NCBI GenBank assembly: GCA_015232405.1
Contig: JADFZS010000004.1
Location: 22,357-86,356, forward strand
Length of the DNA stretch: 64,000 bases
Direction: 5' to 3'
Source of the DNA: Magnetococcales bacterium
GTDB lineage: Bacteria; Pseudomonadota; Magnetococcia; Magnetococcales; JADFYX01
A model generated the notes under the pieces. That model had not been told where the DNA came from and searched no databases. It was given only the letters and a program-made list of their open reading frames with translations. Position 1 is the first letter of the stretch, and every line of letters begins with the position of its first letter. This document shows positions 1-8,833 of this stretch, piece by piece. A program made the position numbers and the translations under genes.

Positions 1-84
1 CACCTCGCTAGCAGAGCTATATCGCCCCTCTTTAACTCGATCTTTGACAAATTTTTCCAATGCAGGTGGCAGACTAATATTCAT
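1..84 (-). CDS. ParD-like antitoxin, N-terminal part (runs off the window)
   Basis: Reading leftward from an ATG at 84, 28 codons stay open to base 1. The peptide begins MNISLPPALEKFVKDRV and continues with EGRYSSASEV, the typical start of ParD ribbon-helix-helix antitoxins, which bind their own operator and neutralise a ParE-type toxin. An AGGG ribosome-binding sequence lies about 9 bases before the ATG. The rest of the gene, and any toxin, lie outside the window. The family call rests on 28 residues only, but the pattern is characteristic. Confidence 0.75.
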   Translation of the reverse strand, partial: MNISLPPALEKFVKDRVKEGRYSSASEV

Positions 85-605
85 AAAAAATCCCTAAACA
101 AAATTTACAATGTGTCGATTATAGCATTTATTGCTATTAATTGTTATATATTATATCGTTTGCATAATTTCTATCTATAATATTACTGATATCTCTAAAT
201 TCAAGATCTGATATATTTTGTTATTTCGTTAATTTATCCCGCCCCAAAGTCTAGACAAATCTGTATCTATTATTTCGCCGACAATCGTCGGACCATATGC
301 ATAAAAATAGAAATTGAAAAAGTGAGCACCCTCGCTTTTTCAAATAATAGCAAGAAACTTGCCTACTCGAATTTGATACCTACCACCCGACAACAACAAA
401 TAATGCTATTTTCTGACATATCATGGTATATACGGTTCTTATTTGACATTATATGGCCAAAAAAAATGACCTTGTGGTTTTTGTCATCGGGCAATGTTCC
501 ACGGGCAGCACCTATCAACATGCTTTTGCATTCACTCTGTTTATTATGCAGGAGATAGAGGACAAACAAGTGATCTATAGGAATGATCCTAGAAACAGCA
601 GTTTT
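85..605. other. Non-coding stretch between parD-like gene and msrB
   Basis: AT-rich spacer. A TATAAT-like box on the minus strand at 118-123 could be the -10 element of the parD-like gene. A small 5-bp hairpin (CCGAC/GTCGG) lies near 278-292. Short open frames at 322-569 have no convincing start or family and I do not call them. Confidence 0.4.
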
Positions 606-1100
606 TTAGCCGATAGATGCAGGAATAAACTTAAGGGCCAGCCCATTATTACACCAACGGTCAAATGTAGGTTTGGGACCATCTTTAAATACATGCCCTT
701 GATGTCCACCACACCGAGCGCAGTGATATTCGGTACGGGGAAACAGTATGCGAAAATCTTTTTTGCGCCCGACATTTTTTTCAATAGCTCGATAGAAGCT
801 AGGCCAACCAGTACCGCTATCATATTTCATATCTGAGGTGAAAAGCCTGTTATCACAACCAGCACAAACATAATCACCTTTACGCTTTTCATGGTTTAAA
901 TGGCTGGAAAAAGGTCGTTCGGTCCCCTCCTCACGTAAGATTCGATACTGGGCTGTGGTTAGCAGCGACCGCCAATCCTCTTCACTGCGAGTTATAGGAA
1001 AGACCTTTTTTGTTGGTTTCTCCCCTGCCAGAATTTGCGGTGATATGGCTGCAACACCACCAAAGGCCAACAATTTCAAACAAAAATTTCTTCGTAACAT
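606..1100 (-). CDS. msrB: Peptide-methionine (R)-S-oxide reductase, exported
   Basis: MsrB reduces the R-epimer of methionine sulfoxide in oxidised proteins. The protein (164 aa from the ATG at 1100) has an N-terminal MLRRNF stretch followed by a hydrophobic segment, so it is probably exported, possibly by Tat. Zinc-binding pairs CAGC and CARC are present, with the GGHQGHVF signature after the second pair. The catalytic cysteine is kept in the RWCNNGLALKF segment, where most family members have CxNS. It lies downstream of msrA on the same strand, with a 69-base gap, and the two form a periplasmic methionine-repair pair. An upstream TTG at 1112 is a less likely start. Confidence 0.92.
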   Translation of the reverse strand: MLRRNFCLKLLAFGGVAAISPQILAGEKPTKKVFPITRSEEDWRSLLTTAQYRILREEGTERPFSSHLNHEKRKGDYVCAGCDNRLFTSDMKYDSGTGWPSFYRAIEKNVGRKKDFRILFPRTEYHCARCGGHQGHVFKDGPKPTFDRWCNNGLALKFIPASIG

Positions 1101-1169
1101 AATATATATCAAGCTTGTGTGTCTTGTTTACGGTAGATAAACATCAACATACAAACCAGCTCCTGTTAT

Positions 1170-1790
1170 TTACTTGCTTTGACTCCCCCACAACTCCTTA
1201 AGTCGCTTATCCCTGCCACAATTAAATCGGTAAAATTTATATTGGTAGGGGTTGGTGTTGTGATAATTTTGATGATAATCTTCTGCTGGATAGAAAACAC
1301 CAGCCTTGGTTATCTCTGTAACTATTGGTGCGGAAAAAGTTTTTGTTTTTATCACCCTTTCGCGAGATTTCTTGGCAAGCTCCAACTGCTCATCATTTAC
1401 ATAAAAAATTCCTGATCTATACTGCTCACCATAGTCACAAAATTGTCGTTTTGATGTAGTTGGGTCGACATTTACCCAAAAAATTTGTAATAGCTCTTGA
1501 TAGCTCACCTTGCTAGGATCGAACATAACCTCAACAGCTTCAGTATGTCCGGTTTTGCCGGAAGAGACCTCTTTATATTTTGGGTTTACTTTATGACCAC
1601 CTATATAACCAGATATGGTGCTAGTAACCCCTTTTACTTCATCATACAGATGTTCAACACACCAGAAACAGCCCCCAGCAAAAATAGCTCTCTCAAGCTT
1701 TGCCTCCTTGGTCGCTCCGTAGACTGTCGTAACAAAAAACCCCGAAAAAAACAGAGAGCAAAAAATATATAATTTTATCATGATTTTCAT
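1170..1790 (-). CDS. msrA: Peptide-methionine (S)-S-oxide reductase, exported
   Basis: MsrA reduces the S-epimer of methionine sulfoxide. The catalytic motif GGCFWC and the downstream SGYIGG and GHTEAVEV segments are all present, and so is the EDYHQNY region. A hydrophobic N-terminus ending near VYGA looks like a signal peptide, so the enzyme should act in the periplasm with MsrB. The ATG at 1790 is preferred because it overlaps the stop of the upstream gene by four bases (ATGA), a common translational-coupling arrangement. The ATG at 1799 is the alternative. Confidence 0.93.
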   Translation of the reverse strand: MKIMIKLYIFCSLFFSGFFVTTVYGATKEAKLERAIFAGGCFWCVEHLYDEVKGVTSTISGYIGGHKVNPKYKEVSSGKTGHTEAVEVMFDPSKVSYQELLQIFWVNVDPTTSKRQFCDYGEQYRSGIFYVNDEQLELAKKSRERVIKTKTFSAPIVTEITKAGVFYPAEDYHQNYHNTNPYQYKFYRFNCGRDKRLKELWGSQSK

Positions 1791-2254
1791 GGTCCGCAAA
1801 AACTTGAAGAAAGCATAACTATTTGAGATTCAATCAACTGTAAGCTTGCAGTTTTTTGCGAAATATCCTCCTCAACCTCACGACATGACTCATTTATGAA
1901 TGTCTCTATTGAAGATTGATCTACATCTCTATCTAGATTGTTACGGCGATTTTGCAGATCTTTGATTGTGTTATGACAATTTTGGATCGACACGCGCAGC
2001 TCTTCGGCCTTATGCTGAAGATCGCTTAATTCATCTTGCAAATTGCTTCCCTTGTTATGATTACCCCGGGAGAAATAGTCGGCACGACGATCCATAAAGG
2101 TCTGCTGGGCTATGCGAAAACGGATAGAAAGAGAGTCGTCATCAGCAAGATTTAATGCATGAAATTGTTGACGCAAACCCCGCATTGCTTTTGCAGTTTT
2201 ACGCCAATCAGTTGAATATGCCAGCTCTTCTGCTTGTCGTACTATATCGAGCAT
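1787..2254 (-). CDS. DUF349-like coiled-coil protein
   Basis: 155 aa. Residues about 15-60 (DWRKTAKAMRGLRQQF, then IRFRIAQQTFMDRR) resemble a DUF349 unit, a helical repeat of unknown function with a conserved W near its start and an FRxAxxxFxxRR end. The rest is coiled coil with no membrane segment. An AGGTAAG sequence precedes the ATG. It is the first gene of a short operon with msrA and msrB. Function is unknown; family assignment is by pattern only. Confidence 0.65.
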   Translation of the reverse strand: MLDIVRQAEELAYSTDWRKTAKAMRGLRQQFHALNLADDDSLSIRFRIAQQTFMDRRADYFSRGNHNKGSNLQDELSDLQHKAEELRVSIQNCHNTIKDLQNRRNNLDRDVDQSSIETFINESCREVEEDISQKTASLQLIESQIVMLSSSFCGP

Positions 2255-2507
2255 CTCTTACCTTTCGCACCAGTTTTTTTTATTTTTTAACCGCATATAT
2301 AATCAGGATAAATAATACAATCTTTTAAAATTTTAAATCAATAGTAAACATTCGGACACTTTATCCCGACTACCCTTGTATACTATCTGCTGGATAGGAT
2401 ATGAAAGCTCACGGAATAAAACAATATTTACCGATACACCTTTGCAGCTTAAAGTGTTAGATTGCTCTATTCAAAAAAATGCTCAATAAAAAAAGGAAAA
2501 ATTGTTC

Positions 2508-3248
2508 ATGAACAACGCCCCAAAAAGTGGGATGGGTTATCTTTTTTATGGTTTTAGCCTGATTAGCAAACCAGACTTACGAATTTTTGTCACCATACCC
2601 CTAATTATCAACTCCCTTTTATTTGCTACTGGTATCTGGTTTGCCTATGGGCAGCTGCAAAATTTAGTGGTCTGGGTTGAAGGTTATCTTCCAGGTTGGC
2701 TTTCATGGTTATCCTGGCTATTGATCCCTTTATTTATCATAGCCTCTATCTTGATAATATTTTTTACCTTTTCCATTGTAGCAAACTTGATTAGCGCACC
2801 TTTTAATAGCCTTTTGGCAGAAAAGGTCGAGGAGCATTTAACAGGTAACAAAATTCCCGAAGATGAAGGAGGCTGGCAACGAGTTCTAAAAGATATTATC
2901 CCTCTTTTCATGAATGAAATAGGCAAGAGTGTCTACTTTATAACCAGGGCCATTCCACTGCTTATTCTATTTTTAATACCAGTAGTTAACTTGGTTGCCC
3001 CATTTATCTGGATGGTTTTCTCAGCGTGGATGATGGCACAGCAATATGCAGATGTTCCCATGTCCAACCATGAGTTAAGCGGCAAAGAGGTTCGTCGTCG
3101 CCTAAACAGTGATAAATTTACATCTTTAAGTTTTGGTGGCAGTGTAATGGTGTTAACAATGATCCCAGTAATAAATTTCTTCGCCATGCCCGCAGCAGTC
3201 GCCGGAGCAACAGCTATGTGGGTTGAGAGGTTGCAGAAAATCAAATAA
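2508..3248 (+). CDS. cysZ: CysZ/EI24-family integral membrane protein
   Basis: About 246 aa with four to six membrane segments and the family pattern of an N-terminal YGFSLISKPDLR stretch, a SAPFNSLLAEKVEEHL loop, and a central amphipathic region. E. coli CysZ imports sulfate; relatives in other bacteria are annotated only as EI24-domain proteins, so the substrate here is not certain. The ATG at 2508 is preferred over TTG 2502 because AAGGAAAA lies at the right distance. It is transcribed alone, divergent from the msr genes. No cys genes are nearby. Confidence 0.75.
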   Translation: MNNAPKSGMGYLFYGFSLISKPDLRIFVTIPLIINSLLFATGIWFAYGQLQNLVVWVEGYLPGWLSWLSWLLIPLFIIASILIIFFTFSIVANLISAPFNSLLAEKVEEHLTGNKIPEDEGGWQRVLKDIIPLFMNEIGKSVYFITRAIPLLILFLIPVVNLVAPFIWMVFSAWMMAQQYADVPMSNHELSGKEVRRRLNSDKFTSLSFGGSVMVLTMIPVINFFAMPAAVAGATAMWVERLQKIK

Positions 3249-3362
3249 TTTCCTTAATGGGAAAAATTAATGTTAGAATATTGCAGTAAACTAACAAATG
3301 CAGTGACATTAATACAATTTGTAACTTTATGATCTAATAGTAGTAATTGCGGAGAGAACATA

Positions 3363-3695
3363 ATGACCAGACAAGCTGAGGTGGAGCTTTTAAAACAGAT
3401 GCAGAGAATGAGGGATAGGTCTGGGATAAAGCCTATTCCGTTTTCTGATGCGGAGATTAACAGCGGTATGGCAGCTGCTTTTGCCTCGGCAATGGGTAGT
3501 AGTAATAAAACCCAGCAACAACAAGAACAAGAACAAGAACAACGAAAGCAACAGTTAAGAGCACTTCGTCAGGAGCTTCACACCCCTACCCCAGTTACAC
3601 CTGTGACTAACGAGATTATGGAAGTATCGGAAATTCCTAAAAGTATTGGTAGAAAACCACTGAACCACAAACGCTCATTTAGTGTAAAATGTTAG
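3363..3695 (+). CDS. Hypothetical glutamine-rich small protein
   Basis: 110 aa, soluble, with a Q/E run around residues 50-70 and a proline/threonine-rich tail. The ATG follows a good GGAGAG ribosome-binding site. I recognise no family. It sits between cysZ and the convergent STAS gene. The reading frame is plausible because of the clear start region, but the low-complexity composition limits the support. Confidence 0.5.
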   Translation: MTRQAEVELLKQMQRMRDRSGIKPIPFSDAEINSGMAAAFASAMGSSNKTQQQQEQEQEQRKQQLRALRQELHTPTPVTPVTNEIMEVSEIPKSIGRKPLNHKRSFSVKC

Positions 3696-3707
3696 ATAAA
3701 AACTGTA

Positions 3708-4004
3708 TCACTCCATTTTAAACATTCTGTCAATATGAGCAATCTTGATTATCTCTTTAACAACATCGTTGGTGTGAGTTAACTCAATCTGCACATCTGC
3801 TCCCAATTTTTCCCGGAGCGCCAAAAGGCTGCCAATACCAGAGCTGTCAAGAAAACTGGCTTTTGCGAAGTTCACCTCACACTCGCTGATACCATGATCT
3901 CCAGCCATGATGAGTTTTTTAGGCTCTGTCCAGATTTCATGGGAACATTTACCAATTAAATAAATAGTCAGTTTGCCACTGTCCAATACAGCCTCACAAC
4001 CCAT
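3708..4004 (-). CDS. STAS-domain (anti-anti-sigma factor-like) protein
   Basis: 98 aa, a single STAS domain. The FLDSSGIGSLLALRE segment is the family hallmark; one of the two serines is the usual phosphorylation site in SpoIIAA/RsbV-type regulators. Such proteins switch partners with a HATPase kinase. The neighbour upstream is the large coiled-coil protein at 4088-6427. A candidate kinase of the right type, with a REC domain, is encoded at 26660-27583, but the link is inference. GAGGTC precedes the ATG. Confidence 0.85.
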   Translation of the reverse strand: MGCEAVLDSGKLTIYLIGKCSHEIWTEPKKLIMAGDHGISECEVNFAKASFLDSSGIGSLLALREKLGADVQIELTHTNDVVKEIIKIAHIDRMFKME

Positions 4005-4087
4005 GAATTTGACCTCTTAAATAAAATATAAAAACTATTCTAGCTGCTATTTTACTAGCAATCTAACACTCAGTAAATCAAGTCTTT

Positions 4088-6427
4088 TTAAAATCTTTGT
4101 GCCTCTAACAAGGAGCTTCTCACCTGGACTATGGTCTCAAGTTGAGGATGAATTAGCTCGGCTTTTGCCAGATATCTCTCTACTTTCTCCCACTCCTCAG
4201 CAGATAGAGCTGTCTGGGCCAACTCCACATAACGCTTTGCAACCCTGAGCAGACCTTCAATGGCATCTGGATTGGCGGGGTCCATAGCCAGTATATGGTA
4301 TAGGTTTTTCAGCGCATTACCAGCTGCTGGAGAACTTAGCCTGTTATTTCTTATATCCCTGTTAGCAGAAGCAAGCAACGAGCCAATGGTTCTTGGAGGG
4401 TTTTGCTCTGCTTGCCGACGGGCCTTTTCTATCTGATTTTGCTGAAAATTAGCTGCTTTTAAAATAAGTTCATGGTTTACATACGGTTGTTGAGGGGCCG
4501 CCTCTGCAACAGGAGCATCCACCATAACTGGAGGCTGTGACTCTTGGACTACTTGCACATCATCATCAACCATAGCTGGCGGCTCATATTGCTCAACAAC
4601 CTCTGGCTGACTCGGCTCTTCAACCTGAGTATAAACAGGAGGTTTGACCTCTTCTACCTGTGGAGGAGGAGCCACAACCTCATTTTTTGGCGTTATTTCA
4701 GGGGCAGGCTGTTGGGGTTGCTGGGTGACGACGGTTTGCTGGGGAGCAACCACAGCCTCGGCCTGCCTACTATCTTTTGGTTTAAAAAATACAGGACTAA
4801 AAGCAACAAAACATAACAGAATAAATACAGCCGCCAATATTATTGTAGTTAAACGAATTTTTTTGGCTGAAGAGGCTCTTAACTCCTCTGTTTCAACAAC
4901 TACCTCTTTTAACCTCTCCTCTTCATCGTTGAGCTTTTTACTTCTACGTTGCAGAGCAGCTCCTTGTACCTCTAGATTCTCTTTGGTCTGGCGATACTCT
5001 GCCTCTTTGGCTTGCTGTTGTTTATCAAGCTCCTGCTCTCTGTTTTGTGTTTTTGTTGCCAGACTTTTCAACTCACTGTTTTGTTTATCTAAAGCCTCTT
5101 GAATCTGACGTAAAGAGGCCTCCTGCTCGCTGATATGGTCCTTGGCTGCGGCCTCAGTTGTTTTGAGAGCTGCTTCCCGGAGTTGCAGTTCAGTACGATA
5201 TTCATCAAGCTCCTTCTTGCTGGCAGCACTTTTTGTTTTAAGCTCATCTTCTAGCCGTTGCAACTGGGCCTTTTGTTTGGCAAAGGTATCTTGGAGCTGT
5301 TGGTTGGCGATCTGTTGAGCTTTATCCCGTTCTTGTAGCTCGACCTCTTTTGCCAACCTCTCAGACTCTAGACGTTGTAGTTCTGCGCTCTGTTTGGCAA
5401 GGCTATCCTTGATTTTCTGGTTGGCTGCCTGTTGCGCTGTCTCCATCTCTTGAGCAGCAACCTCTTTCGCCAATCTCTCGGCATCTAAACGTTGCAACTC
5501 AATCTTCTGTTTAGCGAGATTTTCACTGATTTGCTGATTTGTTAGTTGTTGAGCTTGGCTGCTCTCTTGCAACTTCAACTCTTTGCTTTTTAATTCAGCT
5601 TCACGGCGTAGTAACTCTTTGCTCTGTCTATCCAAGGTCTCCTGCAGCTGTTTTTGTAAGCCCTCTTGCACCTTATAGCGTTCTTGAACTGCACTATCTT
5701 TTATTTTGCACTCGGTATTTAGCCTTTGCAGTTCCCCTGCCTGTTTAATCAGGGCCTCTTTGGTCTTCTGGTTGATTCCATCTTGGGCTTTAACTGCCAC
5801 TGTACGACGTTGTAGCTCTTCTCTTTGTGCTGCCAAAGATTGTCGTTCAGCTCTTAACTTATCTAGTTCACCATTCTGCTTTGCAATATTCTCCTGACTC
5901 TGCAATAGAGCTGCTTCTTGGCTTATGATACGGGCCTGAGCTTGGGATATTTCTGCTTGAAAAGTCTCTTTTTGTTTTTCAAATGCCTCTTTTTGCTTGG
6001 CAAACTCCCCTTGGCGTTTATTTAACTCTTCACCCTGTGCCACAAGAGTCTCTTTAACCTGCTTGTAGGAGGCATACTGTTTTTTAAAATACTCCACAGC
6101 TTCAGCCTCTCTGGTGCGAAATGCTTCGTCTAACTGCCTAAGTTCAGCACTTTTTTGCTGTAACTGTTCACGGACCAGTTGATGTGATGAAGATAGTTTA
6201 ACCTTGGGCTTGGGTTGGGGCTTGACAACCTGATTGGTTTCTTGCTCTGGTTCGGGTTCCGGGGTTGTTGCTGGTATAGGGGTTTCAACCTCTTTAGGCT
6301 CCGGTTTTTCCTGGTTTGAATCTGTAATCCATGGATTTGTCAGTTGTTTTCCAGAAGTTTTTTTCTGGTCTGCATATTTTCTTTCGTTATATGTCTTATT
6401 GCTGTATGTCGGCTTTTTATAGATCAT
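4088..6427 (-). CDS. Large coiled-coil membrane-anchored protein with TPR-like C-terminus
   Basis: 779 aa. Residues about 85-520 form an almost continuous coiled coil with an internal repeat of roughly 40 residues (units such as AKQxxELQRLxxERLAKEV recur at least three times). One membrane segment follows (IRLTTIILAAVFILLCFVAF, about 525-545), then a proline/glutamine/valine-rich linker and a C-terminal helical domain (about 680-779) resembling TPR-like repeats. The N-terminus is polar, so the coil should be cytoplasmic and the C-terminal domain periplasmic. Function unknown; a cytoskeletal, polar or envelope scaffold is possible. The STAS gene follows it 83 bases downstream. Confidence 0.8.
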   Translation of the reverse strand: MIYKKPTYSNKTYNERKYADQKKTSGKQLTNPWITDSNQEKPEPKEVETPIPATTPEPEPEQETNQVVKPQPKPKVKLSSSHQLVREQLQQKSAELRQLDEAFRTREAEAVEYFKKQYASYKQVKETLVAQGEELNKRQGEFAKQKEAFEKQKETFQAEISQAQARIISQEAALLQSQENIAKQNGELDKLRAERQSLAAQREELQRRTVAVKAQDGINQKTKEALIKQAGELQRLNTECKIKDSAVQERYKVQEGLQKQLQETLDRQSKELLRREAELKSKELKLQESSQAQQLTNQQISENLAKQKIELQRLDAERLAKEVAAQEMETAQQAANQKIKDSLAKQSAELQRLESERLAKEVELQERDKAQQIANQQLQDTFAKQKAQLQRLEDELKTKSAASKKELDEYRTELQLREAALKTTEAAAKDHISEQEASLRQIQEALDKQNSELKSLATKTQNREQELDKQQQAKEAEYRQTKENLEVQGAALQRRSKKLNDEEERLKEVVVETEELRASSAKKIRLTTIILAAVFILLCFVAFSPVFFKPKDSRQAEAVVAPQQTVVTQQPQQPAPEITPKNEVVAPPPQVEEVKPPVYTQVEEPSQPEVVEQYEPPAMVDDDVQVVQESQPPVMVDAPVAEAAPQQPYVNHELILKAANFQQNQIEKARRQAEQNPPRTIGSLLASANRDIRNNRLSSPAAGNALKNLYHILAMDPANPDAIEGLLRVAKRYVELAQTALSAEEWEKVERYLAKAELIHPQLETIVQVRSSLLEAQRF

Positions 6428-6642
6428 TTTATTATTTCTATAATAGTCTTTCGCGAAAATTTTCCCACCCCAAGAACGGCGACATTAACCTATTTTCCTT
6501 CATAATACAACTTTTTAGGCAACAGTTCTTGCCCATATTGATGCTCAATTTAATAGCGGAATGATTATCAATACCCTCATTTTTAAACAAAAACATATTT
6601 TAAATCCGGGACTCATAGCCATGAGGGAGTTAAAATTGTTTT

Positions 6643-8328
6643 ATGCTTAACCAACTAACCATAAAAAACATAGCCTTAATTGATCAGTTATCCCTGGATC
6701 TCAACTTGGGATTAACCATCCTTACTGGTGAGACCGGTGCAGGTAAATCAATTATTTTAGATGCTCTGTCGTTGGTCCTGGGCCGGAGAGCTGATAGCAC
6801 ATTGATACGCAACGGGGCAGATAAGGCCATGGTTACTGCTTGTTTTCAGCTAAAAAAAGACCACCCTGCCCAGCTTTGGCTTAACAGTAAAGACCTGGAG
6901 TCTGACGAAGATATTTTAACCATTCGCCGGGTAATTGGTGTTTCAACTCCTAGTCGGGCCTATATCAATGAGACAACAGTACCCTTAGCAACACTTTTGG
7001 AGCTAGGTAGCCTACTGGTGGAGATACACGGTCAGCACGATCAGCAGATCCTCATGAATAACAGCTCTCATCTGGCTATATTGGACTCATTTGCCAACCA
7101 TGGTGAGCTGTTGGGCAAATTAAAAGAAAAGTTTGATAGCTGGCAGAGACAAAATAGTGAGCTGGAAAGTTTGCAAACATTGGCAAAAGAGGCGTTTGAA
7201 CGCCGAGATTATCTTGCTTTTCAGTTGGATGAACTTACAGAGGCGGCAATTATACCGGGTGAGCTATTGGAGCTGGAAAAGCAAAAAACCCGTTTGGCCC
7301 ACGCCAACCAGTTGCTTGGGGCAGGTAACAACAGCATTGCCCTTTTAACAGGCCATGGTGACGGTGGGGTTGCTGGTGCTGCAGACAATACCAATCAGGC
7401 AGCAGGTGAACTTGAAGGGGTTTGTGATATGGACCCAACCCTTGTTCCCATTGCCGAATCACTGCGCTCATTACATTATGAGTTGGAAGATATTGTTGAA
7501 CGTATTGAGGACTACCGAAACTCCCTTGAGATAAACCCAGACCAGCTTGATAGCGTAGAAGAACGTATTGATTTAATTAACCGTTTAAGCCGTAAACATC
7601 ATAAAAATGCTGATGAGTTAGAGCAACTTGCCCAACAGTGGCGCGAAGAGCTAGACACCATAGACAATGCCGATGAACGCATTGCAACTGCCCAAAAGGA
7701 GATTGCAATCACCCTTGGAGAGTATAGAGCCGTTGCCAAAAAGCTCACAGCCTCCCGGATGAAAGGGAGTAGACAGCTTACAAAAGAGGTTGAAAAACAA
7801 CTTTGCGCTTTGCATATGGCTAATACACGTCTAACAATGAAAATAAGCCCACATGAAGGCTATCCGCGTCCTGGTGGAATGGAAGATGGGCAATTTTTGG
7901 TCAGTACCAATCGAGGGGAGAGTGAAAAACCGTTAAAACAGGTGGCCTCTGGTGGTGAATTATCGCGAATTATGTTGGCTTTAAAGACAGTTATGGCTGA
8001 TTTAATAACTTCCACAACCCTGATTTTTGATGAGGTTGATGTGGGGGTAGGAGGCAGAGTTGCCGCTAGTATCGGTGAAAAACTGGCCCATGTCGCCAAA
8101 AACAGGCAGGTATTGACCATCACCCATCTACCCCAAGTTGCTGCTTGGGGGAGTTATCATTTAAAAGTTGAAAAAAATTCCAGCCAAGACAAAACTCGTA
8201 CCAGTATATCAACACTTGATCAAGAGAATCGTATAGAGGAGTTGGCAAGAATGCTTGCTGGAAATAGAGTTACGGCACCTGCGCGAAAAAATGCCAAGGA
8301 TCTGCTACAAAGCTGCAAAACCAATTGA
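6643..8328 (+). CDS. recN: DNA repair protein RecN
   Basis: 561 aa SMC-like ATPase acting in double-strand break repair. Walker A is GETGAGKS near residue 30, the ABC signature VASGGELSRIMLALK is near 440, and Walker B DEVDVGVGG is near 465. The central coiled-coil arms are slightly interrupted by a glycine-rich stretch around residues 225-245. Length matches the family. The next genes, clpS and clpA, start 183 bases downstream on the same strand. Confidence 0.97.
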   Translation: MLNQLTIKNIALIDQLSLDLNLGLTILTGETGAGKSIILDALSLVLGRRADSTLIRNGADKAMVTACFQLKKDHPAQLWLNSKDLESDEDILTIRRVIGVSTPSRAYINETTVPLATLLELGSLLVEIHGQHDQQILMNNSSHLAILDSFANHGELLGKLKEKFDSWQRQNSELESLQTLAKEAFERRDYLAFQLDELTEAAIIPGELLELEKQKTRLAHANQLLGAGNNSIALLTGHGDGGVAGAADNTNQAAGELEGVCDMDPTLVPIAESLRSLHYELEDIVERIEDYRNSLEINPDQLDSVEERIDLINRLSRKHHKNADELEQLAQQWREELDTIDNADERIATAQKEIAITLGEYRAVAKKLTASRMKGSRQLTKEVEKQLCALHMANTRLTMKISPHEGYPRPGGMEDGQFLVSTNRGESEKPLKQVASGGELSRIMLALKTVMADLITSTTLIFDEVDVGVGGRVAASIGEKLAHVAKNRQVLTITHLPQVAAWGSYHLKVEKNSSQDKTRTSISTLDQENRIEELARMLAGNRVTAPARKNAKDLLQSCKTN

Positions 8329-8511
8329 AAAAAAGAGCCTCCATAACCTTTGATTTTTTATTATAATTGTAAAAATGGCATTTGTAGTTTGGGATATTTT
8401 TATAAAAAAATTTGTCTATCTTGATATTGCGGTTTGCAACCAGCCGACTTAGGAGTAAAATAAGGCTTAGATTGTTAATCGATAAATAATTTAGGGTTAT
8501 ACATAATTACC

Positions 8512-8826
8512 ATGAGCGAATTTAATTCTGGCGAAGATACACTGACAGCGAATAAAACCAGGAAAAAGCTTAAAGAACCGGCTTTCTATAAGATTATTTT
8601 GTTAAATGATGACTTTACCCCCATGGATTTTGTCATCGATCTGATCTGCAAGTTTTTTAGCAAATCAGCGGAGGAAGCAACAGAAATAATGTTAAACATC
8701 CATCATGAGGGGTATGGAGTCTGTGGTATCTACCCACTTGATATTGCAGAGACAAAAATGAATCAAGTAAACAAATTTGCCCGTAATAATGGTCATCCAT
8801 TAAAATGTCGAATAGAGAGAAACTAG
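8512..8826 (+). CDS. clpS: ClpS adaptor of the ClpAP protease
   Basis: 104 aa. ClpS binds N-end-rule substrates and the ClpA N-domain. The family core is visible: ILLNDDFTPMDFVIDL, the NIHHEGYGVCGIY helix and turn, and the KMNQVNKFARNNGHPLKC end. clpA follows after seven bases, the usual arrangement, so the two are co-transcribed. Confidence 0.97.
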   Translation: MSEFNSGEDTLTANKTRKKLKEPAFYKIILLNDDFTPMDFVIDLICKFFSKSAEEATEIMLNIHHEGYGVCGIYPLDIAETKMNQVNKFARNNGHPLKCRIERN

Positions 8827-8833
8827 AGCCGCC

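Noticed and set aside
363..569. Short frames near 320-560, one with SSGNVPRAAPINMLLHSL resembling a phosphatase-type loop
   Set aside because: No ribosome-binding site, no upstream or downstream homology in frame, and the resemblance covers too few residues.
4544..6564. Several open frames on the plus strand opposite the coiled-coil gene
   Set aside because: They are antisense shadows of a repetitive, biased sequence, with low-complexity products and no starts of note.
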